Shown here: positions 54,028 through 64,000 of the stretch, piece after piece | Numbering within the stretch: position 1 is the first letter of the stretch | How the letters are laid out: every line of letters starts with the position of its first letter | NCBI GenBank assembly: GCA_030549335.1 | Contig: JAUKPH010000028.1 | Coordinates: 372,001-436,000 of the forward strand | Reading direction: 5' to 3' | Source of the DNA: Pontederia crassipes | Lineage: Eukaryota; Streptophyta; Magnoliopsida; Commelinales; Pontederiaceae | Length of the DNA stretch: 64,000 nt | Position numbers and translations under genes: made by a program | Notes under the pieces: model-generated | The model's input: only the letters and a program-made list of their open reading frames with translations | What the model was told of the DNA's origin: nothing | The model's database searches: none

Positions 54028-54449
54028 ATTCACGAGATTGAGGACTTTCTCCTGACAATGACGAGGAAGGATGCGCAATTCGTGAAGATAAAAAGGAGTA
54101 AAGATGTTGTAAAGTTCAAGTTCCGCTACTCCAAGTACCCCTACACCCTCTAGCCTCATTTGGATATATTATTGTTATTTGAGAATATAAATTATGTAAC
54201 CCCTGGTTTAATCCCATCATGCTAATCTACCAGAGAACAATGATTCTTCATCACACAAAGAACTTGGAACCTTCCTTTTTTTCACTGTGCGTGTATTAAT
54301 TGTTTGTGGGCCCGTGATGCTAATTCAACCCTGTTTGGCAAAATAAATGGGAATAAACCATTTACTCTTGTTGTATTCTGATGCCAAACGAGGCCTCTGT
54401 GTCTTTGATTCGGAGAAGGCCAACAAGTTGAAACAATCCTTCCCACTAG
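54028..54449 (+). pseudogene. RPL38: 60S ribosomal protein L38 (eL38) copy, disrupted
   Basis: 54028-54150 encodes the main part of RPL38 after a TAG acceptor ([20 protein letters not shown], then [21 protein letters not shown] from its second residue). 54398-54449 continues in frame with CVFDSEKANKLKQSFPL and ends in a consensus donor G|GTAAGT. Between them is a 244-bp MITE that brings an in-frame TAG directly after the codon for Leu. The first exon (Met-Pro-Lys-Gln) and the last one (normally ending VQDL) were not found. Several residues differ from the highly conserved family, for example TMTRKDAQF for TARRKDARS. It was an intron-containing gene copy, not a retrocopy, because splice sites are retained. 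Probably dead. Confidence 0.85.
54151..54394. mobile_element. MITE inserted in the RPL38 coding exon
   Basis: Left end TAGCCTCATTTGG and, inverted at the right, GCCTCGTTTGGCATCA, giving an 11-bp TIR with one mismatch. CTC (possibly CTCT) occurs on both sides, at 54148-54150 and 54395-54397. Removing 54151-54397 restores the RPL38 reading order, which fixes the insert. The superfamily is uncertain; a short duplication would suit PIF/Harbinger or CACTA-like elements. Confidence 0.75.
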
Positions 54450-54533
54450 GTAAGTACATTTTTAAGGGCTTTACTTGGATGATTGGTGGGAAAATAAATG
54501 CATAAAAGTCCTTTTTTTTGCCGTTGTGATCTC

Positions 54534-54928
54534 AAGGTCTGTTTATTTGAGGTGAAAGGAGGATAAATGGGGAAGGAAGAGGAGGGGAGCCTCTTTCTCT
54601 TATTTGGTTGAGTTTAAGTTAGAGTGATGGAGACTTTTTCAATATTCTATTTTTTTCTCTGGAGTGGAAAGAAGGAAAAAGATACAATTAAAATGAATTT
54701 CATATTTAGTTTTATAAACTTAACACATAAATACACATACGAGAGATAAAATCGCCTAAGTAAATTTATTATTAAATCTTCATTCCCTTCTTCTCCCATT
54801 ACTCATGTAATCCCCCAAAAAATTAACTATTCTTTTTCATTCTCTTCCATTCCCTTTCCACCTTTTCCCTTTCCCCTCTTTTTCTTCCTTTCCCCCTTAA
54901 TGACTTTTGAATCAAACATGCCCCTTAT
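54534..54928 (+). mobile_element. MITE, same family as 5143-5324
   Basis: The left end AAGGTCTGTTTATTTGAGGT and the right end read inversely, AAGGGGCATGTTTGATTCA, form an imperfect TIR. The interior has long purine- and pyrimidine-rich arms (GGAAGGAAGAGGAGGGG; TTCTTCCTTTCCCCC). No duplication was confirmed. Confidence 0.45.
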
Positions 54929-55195
54929 AGTAAAAACTAAGAAATTTTAAGTTTACTTTTGGTTATTCTTTTAACTTGAATTTTTTCATCTGAATTTTCT
55001 ACATGCAATTGAAGTAAAGATGCTATGTAGTCTCGATTCATACATTTGCAGTGCTCTTCCATTAGATAGTTCCTATTGTGGTTTGTGTGTCATGGACAAA
55101 TGCAAATTAATTTGGCTTAGTAGTTCAGTGAATGCAAAGGTGCAAATAATGTTAGTTGATCAAATGACTAGAAAAGTAGAAAGTGAATCTCTATA

Positions 55196-55414
55196 ACTTG
55201 TATAAACTGACAAGTCATCATACAAGATCCACCAACAAATTGGGAAGATATGATTCCTCAAAAAAATTGCGAAGATACAAATTAATCTGGCTTTCAAACT
55301 ATCAAATAATGTATCGAATTCAATCAAGTTGAACATACGTCCCAAAAGGAGAAAGTGCATTTTGATGACTTGCATAAATTGACAAGCCATCATACAAGAT
55401 CCACCATCAAATTG
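55196..55414. repeat. Direct repeat pair, ~47 bp each
   Basis: 55196-55242 and 55368-55414 share TGACAAG, CATCATACAAGATCCACCA and CAAATTG in the same order with a few mismatches. Unknown origin; no coding. Confidence 0.6.
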
Positions 55415-55555
55415 AAAAAAAAACAATTAACTACCTATTTTTGAAACTGAAGATGCTTTATTGTTTAGTCGATAAACAATGACAGGTTAATTGTAACATT
55501 CGGCAAAATGAAAAAAATGTAAGTGTTGCCCAAGCCCAACCCCAAGCAACCCACA

Positions 55556-56940
55556 CACTACAAGAAATATGTCATTTAGCGACGCAGAATAGCGATGCAA
55601 AAACACGCGACGCTACTAGCGTCTAAATAATAATGACATTTTGGGTCGGCAAAATCAATCACTAGTTGCCTCCCAGTAGCATCAACTTATCGCCGCATTT
55701 GCGTTACAAGGAGTCGACGCTAAAACCGATGCCATAGCGATGCTGCATAGACGATATTATCACGGCCAAGATTGAAAATTGTGCAGTAAATTATAGCATT
55801 GTATTAGGGATGATAGAACATGATGCTAAATTAGCGTCAATAATATTGTGGCGCTAAATTGACACAAGTTCAGGAGGTGATTTTGGCATTCACAACTTGT
55901 TTTGTATTGGCGTCGACTACGGGTGGCGTTAATAAGCTTGCATCCTAAGTCGACGCTAGATGAGAGGCGATTTTGACATCCACAACTTGCATTATACATG
56001 CGTCGACACTAGTTGACGCTAATGTGATGCTGAATATTTTGCTACGCTAATGTGAAGTTAATGCGACGCCAATGTTAGAATTTTAAGAATATACAAATAT
56101 TTATATAAGTAATGTTAATTATTATTCGCATTTAAGTAATGTTAATTTGTATAACCATATATGCTATTTATACTCAATACAATGATTACTACTAAATATA
56201 TGTATATATATGTGTGTGTGTTACCTATCTAACACTAATTAATAAATACATATACATACACATGCACATACATTTATGTACGTATACACACATATACATA
56301 TATTATACATACAATATATATATCATATCTTAATTGTAGATAAATTATTTTTATATTTTTAAACATCGAATTATGAGTGTTGAATTAAATGACATGATTT
56401 TCTTACAAATATTGAAGTAAATAAATTTAGCATCACAATAGCGATGAAATCACGTCGACATAGCTTCAAAATAGCATCAACATCAAATTAGATGCTAATG
56501 GGCATGAATTGGCATTGATTTAGCATGTCAAAGACTCTCGACACTAAGTTAAAACCACACTAAGTTAAAGTCACACTAAGTGGAAGTCCCAGTAGCTTCG
56601 ATTTAGCATCACACTATCCTGGCACTACATCGGCGTCACACTATTTTGGCACCATGGCGACGCTACAGTAACACTATAATATTTAGTCATGGGTTAGCAT
56701 CTCAATAGCGACGCATTGTTGAGTCACTATTTTATTTAGATGACTTCTTTTGATTATTCTCACTTAATCCTATATATGTATAGATTTCTTCTAATTTAAC
56801 TAATAAGAAAATTATATATATGTATATGTACATATATGTTTATATATATACACATATATGAATATGGAATTAAACGATAGGGTTTTTCTTAGTAGTAGTT
56901 ACATATACATATATGCATTTATGCATATACATATACATAC

Positions 56941-56984
<44 letters not shown>

Positions 56985-56997
56985 GTATATACACATA

Positions 56998-57029
<32 letters not shown>

Positions 57030-58910
57030 CATATACACATACACATACATATACATACATGCATACATATATATATACATATATTTACATATATAATACG
57101 TTGGCGCCACATTAACATCGCAGTAGCAACGGAAGCTTCCGATAGTGTCACCATAGCATCGCATTGACATGATGCTAGCTTAGCATCGCAATGCAATGAC
57201 ACCAATGCGACGCTATATTCTACCTTAGCATTGTACCATTGGGTTCGCTAAAATGAGATGCTATTCAACATATCACTTGGAGCCACATTAGCGACTTTTT
57301 AGCATCACAATTGAGTCGATAATTGGTGATCCATGTGCTCGTGAAAGAACGAATCCTAACCCTCCATTCTTTTAATCAAATGCTTCACGTTCACCACCTC
57401 TTTCCCTCTTTCTCTCCTCATGCTCAATCCTTTCTTTTAATCCCTTTGTTCATCTCTTTCTCTCCTCACACTCTTCATCTCTCCGATGATCACCACCGCT
57501 CGAGTGCCCGTCGGATCCGATGCCTCTAGAGGTGTTCACCGGTGAACCCGAGAATCTGACCCGACCCGACCATGACTCGGTCGGGTTCGGGATGGAATTT
57601 ACAATTGGAAAATTCCAACCTAACTTGATCGACCCGATGACCTAGATTTTTTTATTTTATTTTAAATTTTGAATGATTTTTTAGTTAATATAAGTAAATA
57701 ATATCATTTAAATTTTAAAAATGAAATAAAGTATTTTAAATGCATAAAAATATCTAAATATTTAAAATAATAGTTTTTATATAAAATAATATATTAAATA
57801 CATTTATATATTAAAAATAAAGAGAAAAATTAAAAAGAAGAAAATGGTGGTCAAGTAATCTAACCAACCGACCCGACCCAACCCAACCCGACGTGGGCTG
57901 GGTTGGGTTAGGTCGAGTATGTCAAAAAAATTGAAACTTGACCCAACACGAAAATGGGTCGGGGTCAAATCCGGCCCGTATAGTAGACTTCAGCGCCGCA
58001 AGAGATGGATGTGACACGGCCACCTTCCAGGTAGCCATCCAGGCATTGTCTTCTCCTTTGGTGGCAACTACCTCACATGCGGACGCATCGTCTTCCCCTT
58101 TGGCGAGCAGCGAGTTGCAGGGGACAGAGAAGATGCAGGCGAGTGCGAAGTCTTCACCAAAAGAGGATCACGGCGGCGGCGATGACATCGTCTTCACCAA
58201 AAGAGGATCGGGGCAAGTAGCGAGTTGCAGGCGACGACTTTGAGGAGATCAAATAGATTGTAATGTATTGTGTTGGATCAAATAGATTGTAATGTAATGT
58301 GTTGGTTGCGTCGATTTTATGGATCAATATCAAATGTAATAACAATGCATCGATTGTATCAATAACAATGTGTCGATTGTATCAATAACAATGCGTCAAT
58401 TGTTCAATTTGGAACAGCATCAATTCTTCATTGTGTAATGTAATGGTTCAATAACAACGCACGCCGATTGTGTAATGTAATGGTTGAAGTAGAGAGAACA
58501 TTTCGCATATGAACATATCGTATTTGCTTCGTGACAACATCACTGTAGTGTTGCAACACTAGCGACACATTGGCATCTAATTAGTGCCACAAATGACGAC
58601 AAGGAAACCGAGTAAACGATTGTCTTAGCGTCATATTAGCGTCTGAATAGTGTTCACATTTGGCGCCACATTAGCGCCTCCCATTGTCGTTTTGCCACAT
58701 GACTTATAGAGTCATAATAACGTTGGACTAGCATCGACTTGTGACGATAGTAGTGCCGTCGTGCTCTTTGGCACCATGGCGACGCTAATGGTTACCAATT
58801 TTTTACATCCCTTGATGCATCGTGTCTACACTAATGCGGCGCTAATGTTTTTAGCCATCAGTTAGCGCCATGCATAAGTGGTGTCACTATTTCGCAAATT
58901 TCTTGTAGTG
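55556..58910. mobile_element. Complete non-autonomous CACTA transposon, 3355 bp
   Basis: Begins CACTACAAGAAAT at 55556 and ends ATTTCTTGTAGTG at 58910, inverted copies of each other. ACA is on both sides (55553-55555 and 58911-58913), the 3-bp duplication of CACTA elements. Both subterminal regions are dense in short TAGCGACGC / GCGTCGCT-type motifs in both orientations, as expected for transposase-binding repeats. No transposase is present. The centre holds a long (CATA)n/(TA)n tract and, at about 57530-58260, GC-richer DNA (ACCCGACCCGACC tracts, then an exon-like stretch) that may be a nested element or captured DNA. Confidence 0.9.
56813..57095. repeat. (CATA)n/(TA)n microsatellite tract within the CACTA element
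   Basis: Nearly 280 bp of mixed ATACATAT-type repeats. It yields long open frames on both strands that are composition artefacts. Confidence 0.9.
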
Positions 58911-58913
58911 ACA

Positions 58914-60721
58914 AGTCCAATACACCAAAACACCCTAAAAGCAATTACCTTTTTTTCCAACCTACCCAATTTGGCTACTCACCTCACTAAACCCCTCTTA
59001 GCTACAGTAACTCTCAAAACTCACCTCCCTCCCACTCCAGCAACTGTCGACAGCTCACCATTCCCCTTCCCCACTTGATTGCAGTTAGATAGGGAAAAGA
59101 AGGGCAGCTAGGGCAAGTCCAGGTGGCAGCAACTAGGGAAGGAAGAGGAAGGAGCAAGAAGAGGAGAAGGAAATAGGATTTGGGAGTTTTATCTAAAACC
59201 CTATTAAGATATGTTTGAGGCGATCCAAAGTCCTAATCACTCTTAATATTGTGTGTATGTTTGGATTAAGAATATTAGGGCTTGTGCATGATTGCTTTAC
59301 ATAGTTTTATGATTTTGTTAGAGTTACTATTTCATTGATGATCATACTTAGTTCAAGATGCTTCATTGTCATTTATACTTAGTTCATAATGAAATTGTTC
59401 ATTTGTTAACTATGAATGTGATTGGTAGGTCCAATAGTCCATGCTCAAAACCTCTACTTATCTTTATTATTATTGTGGTAAGAATGCCAATACATGAATC
59501 ATATGATAGTAAGAGCAAATGTATGCTCCACGTATAGATGAATTATTGATAATGCCTTGAATCTGAACCCAGTTGTAACCCTATGTGGTCCCCCTATGTA
59601 ATCAGGCGCTTCAGCAGATTTTTCTTACGGAATTGATTTATTTCCTTATCACGAGATAGATGTCCTATTTTGGGAGATTAATTTAGAATCCTAGTCTGTA
59701 ATTTATATCATCTGTCAAAGGGAGTGCCTATATAAACTTCCTAAGGGTCTAGACAAAAATCCATTCTTGTAATCATAATTATTCCATAACAAAGAGAGCC
59801 GCCGCTTCTGAGGATGTAACCCGATTTAGGGTGAACCTTGTAAATTTTTGTGTTCTTCTGTGTTCGTGCAATCTCTCTCCCTCTTTTCGTAACATGAATA
59901 TATGATTGGAAGAAAGTTAATGTATTGGTCGTTCTATTCGACACTCCAGAGCGATCGTCCGAAACACTTTTGGTTGCCCATTTTGGAGGCGCAGTCATTG
60001 TGTCGAATCACTTGGGCTCTCGACACCTCTCCAGCGGTCGTCCGAAATCCATTCGACTGTCTAATTTAGAAAGATCATTGTTCTCTGTAACTAGTGGTCA
60101 TTGTGCGACCAATTCAGTTGTCTAACACCTCTTCAATGATCGTCCGAAACTCATTTGGTCATCCGATTTAGAAAGACCACTGTTCTCTGTAACAAGCAGT
60201 TGTTGTTATGACTAAGTTCGATCGTCTAAAAACTAGTTCGATCGTTCGATTTAAAAAAAAATGATTGTTCTCTCTAACTAGTGGTCGATGTGCCGACTAA
60301 TTCGCTCATATGTAAGCCATCAATCGGTCATCCGTAAGCCATCAATCGGTCATCCGTAAGCCATCAATCGGTCATCCAAAAGATGTTTCGGTCATCCATT
60401 TCCTATACAAGAGACGTCCGAAAGTGGATCGATCATCCACTCTGTACCCAATGCCTATGTGATGTTGATTGTCTACACTTAGAATTTGATGTATGTACAA
60501 CTTTAAGTAGGATTAAAACATGCAACAAATTGAATGCGTATATGTATTGATGTATGTAATTAAAAGATGAATTGGTTGAATGTGTCTTATTGTTGTCATT
60601 CGTATAAGAGGAACGGAGATATCACTAGCTATCATGAAGACTCCACTAAAGAGTGGACAAGTATAGCCTCTTATGGGACAAAGAGATCCCGACCTAACTA
60701 GGCTAAAATCGATGAGTCAAC
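58914..60721. other. DNA between the two CACTA elements, with a possible copia-type LTR
   Basis: 59725-59895 reads TATATAAAC, then GAGCCGCCGCTTCTGAGGAT and GGTGAACCTTGTAAATTTTT, a combination typical of the promoter and R region of Ty1/copia LTRs. The edges (perhaps about 59520-59895) and a 5-bp duplication could not be fixed. From 59940 to 60450 short motifs such as GATCGTCCGAAA and CGGTCATCCGTAAGCCATCA recur, including a 21-bp unit repeated in tandem near 60310-60375. Similar motifs occur at 6850-7760. Confidence 0.35.
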
Positions 60722-61387
60722 CACTACAAGAAAAAGCATGATTTCTGACGGTTTATTTTCAACGGATAGAAATCCGTCTGAAATACTGGATTTTTCGGCG
60801 AATCGAAAAACTGACAAAATTTTCGTCGGGTATTTTACGACGGTTCTAGCCATCTAAACATTCGACGGTTCAAAATTCGTCGAAACTTTTCGTCGAAAAT
60901 TTCGATGATCGTAATCGTCGATGATGTTAAAATCGGCAGATCAGTTTGCATGTTGGTTTTTCGACGGTTCAGATCGTCAAAAGTTTCGACGGTTCACCTA
61001 TCCGTCGAAACTTCCAACGTTCTTAGTCGTCGAAATATTTTAACGTTGGTGGGGTATTATTGTTTTATTTTTTGACGGTTCCGATCGTCGAAAGTTACGA
61101 CGTTTGACAAAATTGTCGATATTTCGGCGGTCAGACCCGTCAGAATGTTAACTGTTTTAATTAATTAAAATATTCTACTTTAATTGTTTTCGACAATTTT
61201 GACCGTCGAAAATGGAAATTTATAATTTATACAATTTTGTTCAGTTGACATATATTACTATATATATCGACGGCTAAAACCGTCGAAAGTTTTGACGGTT
61301 CGTCCAGCGGGTTTGACCGTCTTAATTCGAATTAATATTATATTATATTTACCTACTTTGCAACGGTTATGATCGTCGAAAACTGGC

Positions 61388-61397
61388 TATATAAATA
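61388..61397 (+). promoter_or_regulatory. TATA box of the CACTA transposase gene
   Basis: TATATAAATA immediately after the subterminal repeat region and before a pyrimidine-rich, GC-rich leader. Position relative to the transposase frame supports it. Confidence 0.6.
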
Positions 61398-61679
61398 CCC
61401 GACCCCACTGTCACTTTCTTCATTTCGATCCCTCTGCCTCTCTTCGCCAGATCCGGCCGCCCTCCGCATTTCGTCCGCCGGCGACCTTCGGCACCGGCAT
61501 TGCCTTCCCTCGTCGCCTGAAGCTATCGTCCGCCGCCCGAAGCTCTCGTCCGCTGCCTGAAGGACTCGTTCGCCGCTTGAAGCTCTCGTCCGTCGCCAAG
61601 TCGCCGCCGCGACTGTAATTTCTGGCGCAGGTAGGCTCTGATCCCCGCCCTCCGTGCTCTCTCCGCCCTCTCAAATACG

Positions 61680-61915
61680 GCCGCCCTCCGCGCGCGGCGG
61701 CTAGATCCGGCCGCCCTCTACGCGCGGCGGCCAGACCCGGCCGCCCTCCGCGCGACGGCTAGACACGGCCGCCCTCCGCGCGGCGGCCAGATCCGGCCGC
61801 CCTTCGCGCGCGGTGTCAAGATCCGGCTGCCCTCCATGCGTGGTGGCGAGATCCGGCCGCCCTCCGCGCGCGGCGGCCAGATCCGACCGCCCTCCGCACG
61901 CGGCGGCCAGATCCG
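61680..61915. repeat. GC-rich minisatellite, ~29-31 bp unit, in the CACTA leader intron
   Basis: About eight copies of a unit built on CCGCCCTCCGCGCGCGGCGG followed by CCAGATCCGG, each slightly different. A single related unit, CCAGATCCGGCCGCCCTCCG, sits upstream at about 61448 within the leader exon, so the array may have grown from it. The array lies in the predicted 5' UTR intron (61631-63205). Confidence 0.85.
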
Positions 61916-63210
61916 ATTATTCCTGAAAATCAAATAATTCATTTTTTTCTTTGTGACTTCATGATCTGGTTATTCTTGAAGATTGCTTCTAGAATTTATG
62001 GTTCATTAAAACTATGTTATTTTGGTTGGATGCAAGAAACTAGTAGATTTATGCATCATCGTGTGTGTTCTTTGGAGGAAAAATCACATGCGTATCCCAA
62101 TGGATGTAGTGCCTCATTCTTGTATTCCTTGATGTTTTGCTACTTATAATTTGATGTATCAAGGCTTTGTGCCAATTGCTACTTATTCCCATTGCATAAA
62201 CTGTTTATGAACAATTTTTGAGGTGGCTAGGTAATAATATCTTTTAAGTGAGTGCATAAATGATTAACCTTGTACATATTCAAAGCACATTCAACAATTT
62301 CAACTTACGCCTTTGGATGTGTAGGAATTTGTAGCTTATATTGAATGGCAATGCCTTCATGATAAAAGGGTATTGCAGAAGTTGCTGCTTGTTCTCATCC
62401 ATTCATGAACTGTTTATCTCCGAAGAGTTTCTGAGGTGACAAGGCATCTTGTAAATGTGTGCATAATAATAGGTCTTTACGAATTCCAGAATAGCATATT
62501 CAACTTAGTGACCTACAACTTTGGATGTGTAGTAACTGATAACTTATATTTAATATCAAAGTAATCATGATAAAAGACATTCCTTGAAGTTTAAAAACTA
62601 TCGTAACTATGAAATCCTGTCATAATAATCAATCATAGGTGACAATAGCCACAAAAACTACATAGAACTGTTCCTTTTTTGGTGGAAGAAAGGATTTTTC
62701 TTTTTTTTTTTCTTTTATTGGTCTTCATAATCTTGCTTTTATGCAAAACATTTACTTATTCTTTTATGTTATTCCAATGGAGATAACTCTAGATCATTTC
62801 TTACAGGATTACGTTGCAGTTTTCTCAAAGAAATTTCCTGGCAGCTTGCGAATCAGTGAGTATTTTAAGATAATACGAATCAGTGAGTATTTTAAGATAT
62901 TGGTATCCAAAATAGTCCCCTCGAACAAACATCAAAATGAAGTATTTCATATCGCTATACATGCATGACTGTAGTTTCATAAACACTTTATTTTTCGCTA
63001 TACATGCATGATTGTAGTTTGTCGCTGTCACTCTAAATGACGTAATTGTTTTATGATTTGTTCCTGATTAGTTGTAATTAGTATTTACGATGTATCTTCG
63101 ATGTTTTTTTTAAATGACGGAATATGTGAATCGTTGAATTGATTTACAATTTTTGTCCGATTTTATTAGAAATTTTATAATTACTATAACTTGCAAATAA
63201 TGCAGACATT

Positions 63211-63663
63211 ATGTCATACTTGAATGATCGTCGATGGATGTATAATAGAAATAATCTTGGTCGTAGAGGTTTGACACAAGAATTCATATATGACGTTGAC
63301 TATTATGTTAGTGTGGCTTGTCAGTCTTTTCAATATCACCGGGAGGAAACAATTAGGTGTCCTTGTTTGAAATGTGCTAGCACAAAGTTACAGACGCTAG
63401 AGACAATTAAGATTCACTTATATAGAAAAAGTTTCAAATCCAATTATTGGCAATGGGATGATTTAGGTGAAGAAGCGCCTTCGACAAGCGACCCAATTAA
63501 CCCAAAGACAGTGCCAGGTGGTTCACAAGCGGCTGAGTATTTATTCCATAAAGGCTTATTCGACCCAATTGTACCACATAATCTTTTAAAAGGCGTTCTG
63601 ACTGTGTTTTTTCAGCTCCATGGTTTTTTTCCCTTAAGTCAAAATTCAAAAATTAAAGTATAG
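63211..63663 (+). CDS. CACTA transposase, N-terminal transposase-associated domain (TNP2 type), partial
   Basis: 150 codons. Residues ~8-86 match the plant CACTA transposase-associated domain: [19 protein letters not shown], the two-Cys motif [10 protein letters not shown], and [17 protein letters not shown]. An acceptor, ATGCAG, lies 6 bp upstream of the ATG, fitting a leader intron of about 1.6 kb. After [13 protein letters not shown] the protein departs from what I expect of TNP2, and the frame ends at TAG (63661-63663). Whether another exon follows or this copy is degenerate cannot be decided, because the element leaves the window. No catalytic DDE part is visible. Confidence 0.75.
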   Translation: MSYLNDRRWMYNRNNLGRRGLTQEFIYDVDYYVSVACQSFQYHREETIRCPCLKCASTKLQTLETIKIHLYRKSFKSNYWQWDDLGEEAPSTSDPINPKTVPGGSQAAEYLFHKGLFDPIVPHNLLKGVLTVFFQLHGFFPLSQNSKIKV

Positions 63664-64000
63664 CACAGTTATTTTATTTGTTTTGTAGCAAACAAGTATT
63701 TGGTTCATTTTAATAAAAAAACTATTAAGAATGGTGTTTTCTTTGGTGACATAAGTTACAAGTTTAGAAAAATTATTATTTTTTTCATATCTCTTTTTTT
63801 ATTCTACCTCTATTTATGATTAGTACTCACGAACCAGCTCATCTATCATCAATAGGATAAAAGAATGAATTTATCCTTTCGAGGAATACGAATTGGAGAA
63901 ATTCTTTTTTTTTTCTGGCCTTGCTCTTCTTTCTTACCGGAACAAAATTCAATCTCGACTTATAGCCTTCTAAAAGATTGTTTGATAGTGTTTTTGCATT
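63664..64000. other. Downstream CACTA sequence, nothing further recognised
   Basis: AT-rich. A possible acceptor TTTTGTAG lies near 63682-63689, but the downstream translation does not show a recognisable transposase segment before the window ends. Confidence 0.4.

Larger units (their letters stand above)
60722..64000 (+). mobile_element. 5' part of an autonomous-type CACTA (En/Spm) transposon
   Basis: Starts CACTACAAGAAAAAGC. The next 650 bp is packed with GACGGTT, CGTCGAAA and their inversions, a subterminal repeat region of a different motif from that of the 55556 element. A promoter with TATATAAATA (61388-61397) follows, then a GC-rich leader, a donor CAG|GTAGGC at 61631, and a transposase frame from 63211. 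The 3' terminus is outside the window. Confidence 0.85.

Noticed and set aside
56858..57205. Several overlapping open frames on both strands rich in Tyr, Ile, His and Thr
   Set aside because: They translate the (CATA)n/(TA)n microsatellite inside the CACTA element; they are composition artefacts.
59520..59895. Full copia LTR retrotransposon
   Set aside because: Only an LTR-like segment is seen; there is no primer-binding site, gag-pol, second LTR or clear duplication, so no element is claimed.
61680..61915. CRISPR-like regular array
   Set aside because: The units are contiguous with no unique spacers, and the organism is a plant; it is a minisatellite.
61718..61942. Minus-strand frame encoding a GGRIWPPRAE-type repeat protein
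   Set aside because: It is the reverse of the GC-rich minisatellite in a transposon leader intron; no supporting start context or family.

Overview
This is nuclear DNA from a flowering plant. Every protein gene is split by plant-type GT-AG introns. The genes are plant orthologues, and the intergenic DNA is AT-rich and crowded with plant transposons (RTE and L1 LINEs, hAT MITEs, CACTA elements). A monocot is likely but not proven: the first coding exons of two genes are strongly GC-rich while their later exons are not. I could not run any search, so family names rest on motifs read by eye.

Five protein genes are intact or nearly so. (1) RPL5/uL18, minus strand, 1224-3858, nine exons, 303 aa. 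(2) A chloroplast rhodanese-like membrane protein related to CaS and At3g59780, plus strand, 9763-16743, thirteen exons, 677 aa, with two GC-AG introns. (3) RPL7/uL30, minus strand, 18775-20980, five exons, 246 aa. (4) FAS1, the large subunit of chromatin assembly factor 1, minus strand, 24213-31676, thirteen coding exons, about 863 aa, with an apparent 1-nt frameshift in exon 3. (5) A C2-GRAM-VASt protein of the BAGP1 type, plus strand, 36376-50642, eighteen exons, 629 aa. A sixth locus, an RPL38/eL38 copy at 54028-54449, is broken by a MITE and is probably a pseudogene. The two ribosomal protein genes carry telo-boxes upstream, and FAS1 has an E2F-like site upstream. Both fit growth- or S-phase-linked expression.

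Layout: 1-0.42 kb holds part of a hAT-type MITE. RPL5 follows, then 4.6-9.0 kb is a nested transposon block (a TIR-bounded unit, a likely long solo LTR, a hAT MITE with a perfect 8-bp duplication). The rhodanese-like gene has an RTE LINE in intron 4. A 1.1-kb RTE copy lies between the convergent rhodanese-like and RPL7 genes. FAS1 introns hold two odd retro-insertions. BAGP1 intron 6 (6.2 kb) holds an old L1-type LINE split by a second L1 in the opposite orientation, which itself carries a hAT MITE. From 50.6 kb onward the window is AT-rich and transposon-dominated. It contains a complete 3.36-kb non-autonomous CACTA element (55556-58910), and at 60722 a second CACTA begins that encodes a TNP2-type transposase and runs off the window.

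The most distinctive theme is one retroposon family, ending in a CCCACCTAGTGGG hairpin-like motif and a (TTG)n tail. It has left at least nine insertions, mostly inside introns. Target-site duplications of 16-21 bp can be read directly for six of them, including inserts only 40 bp and 107 bp long. One 676-bp insert carries about 500 bp of unrelated DNA. No bacterial-type operon, CRISPR array, tRNA or rRNA gene was seen.
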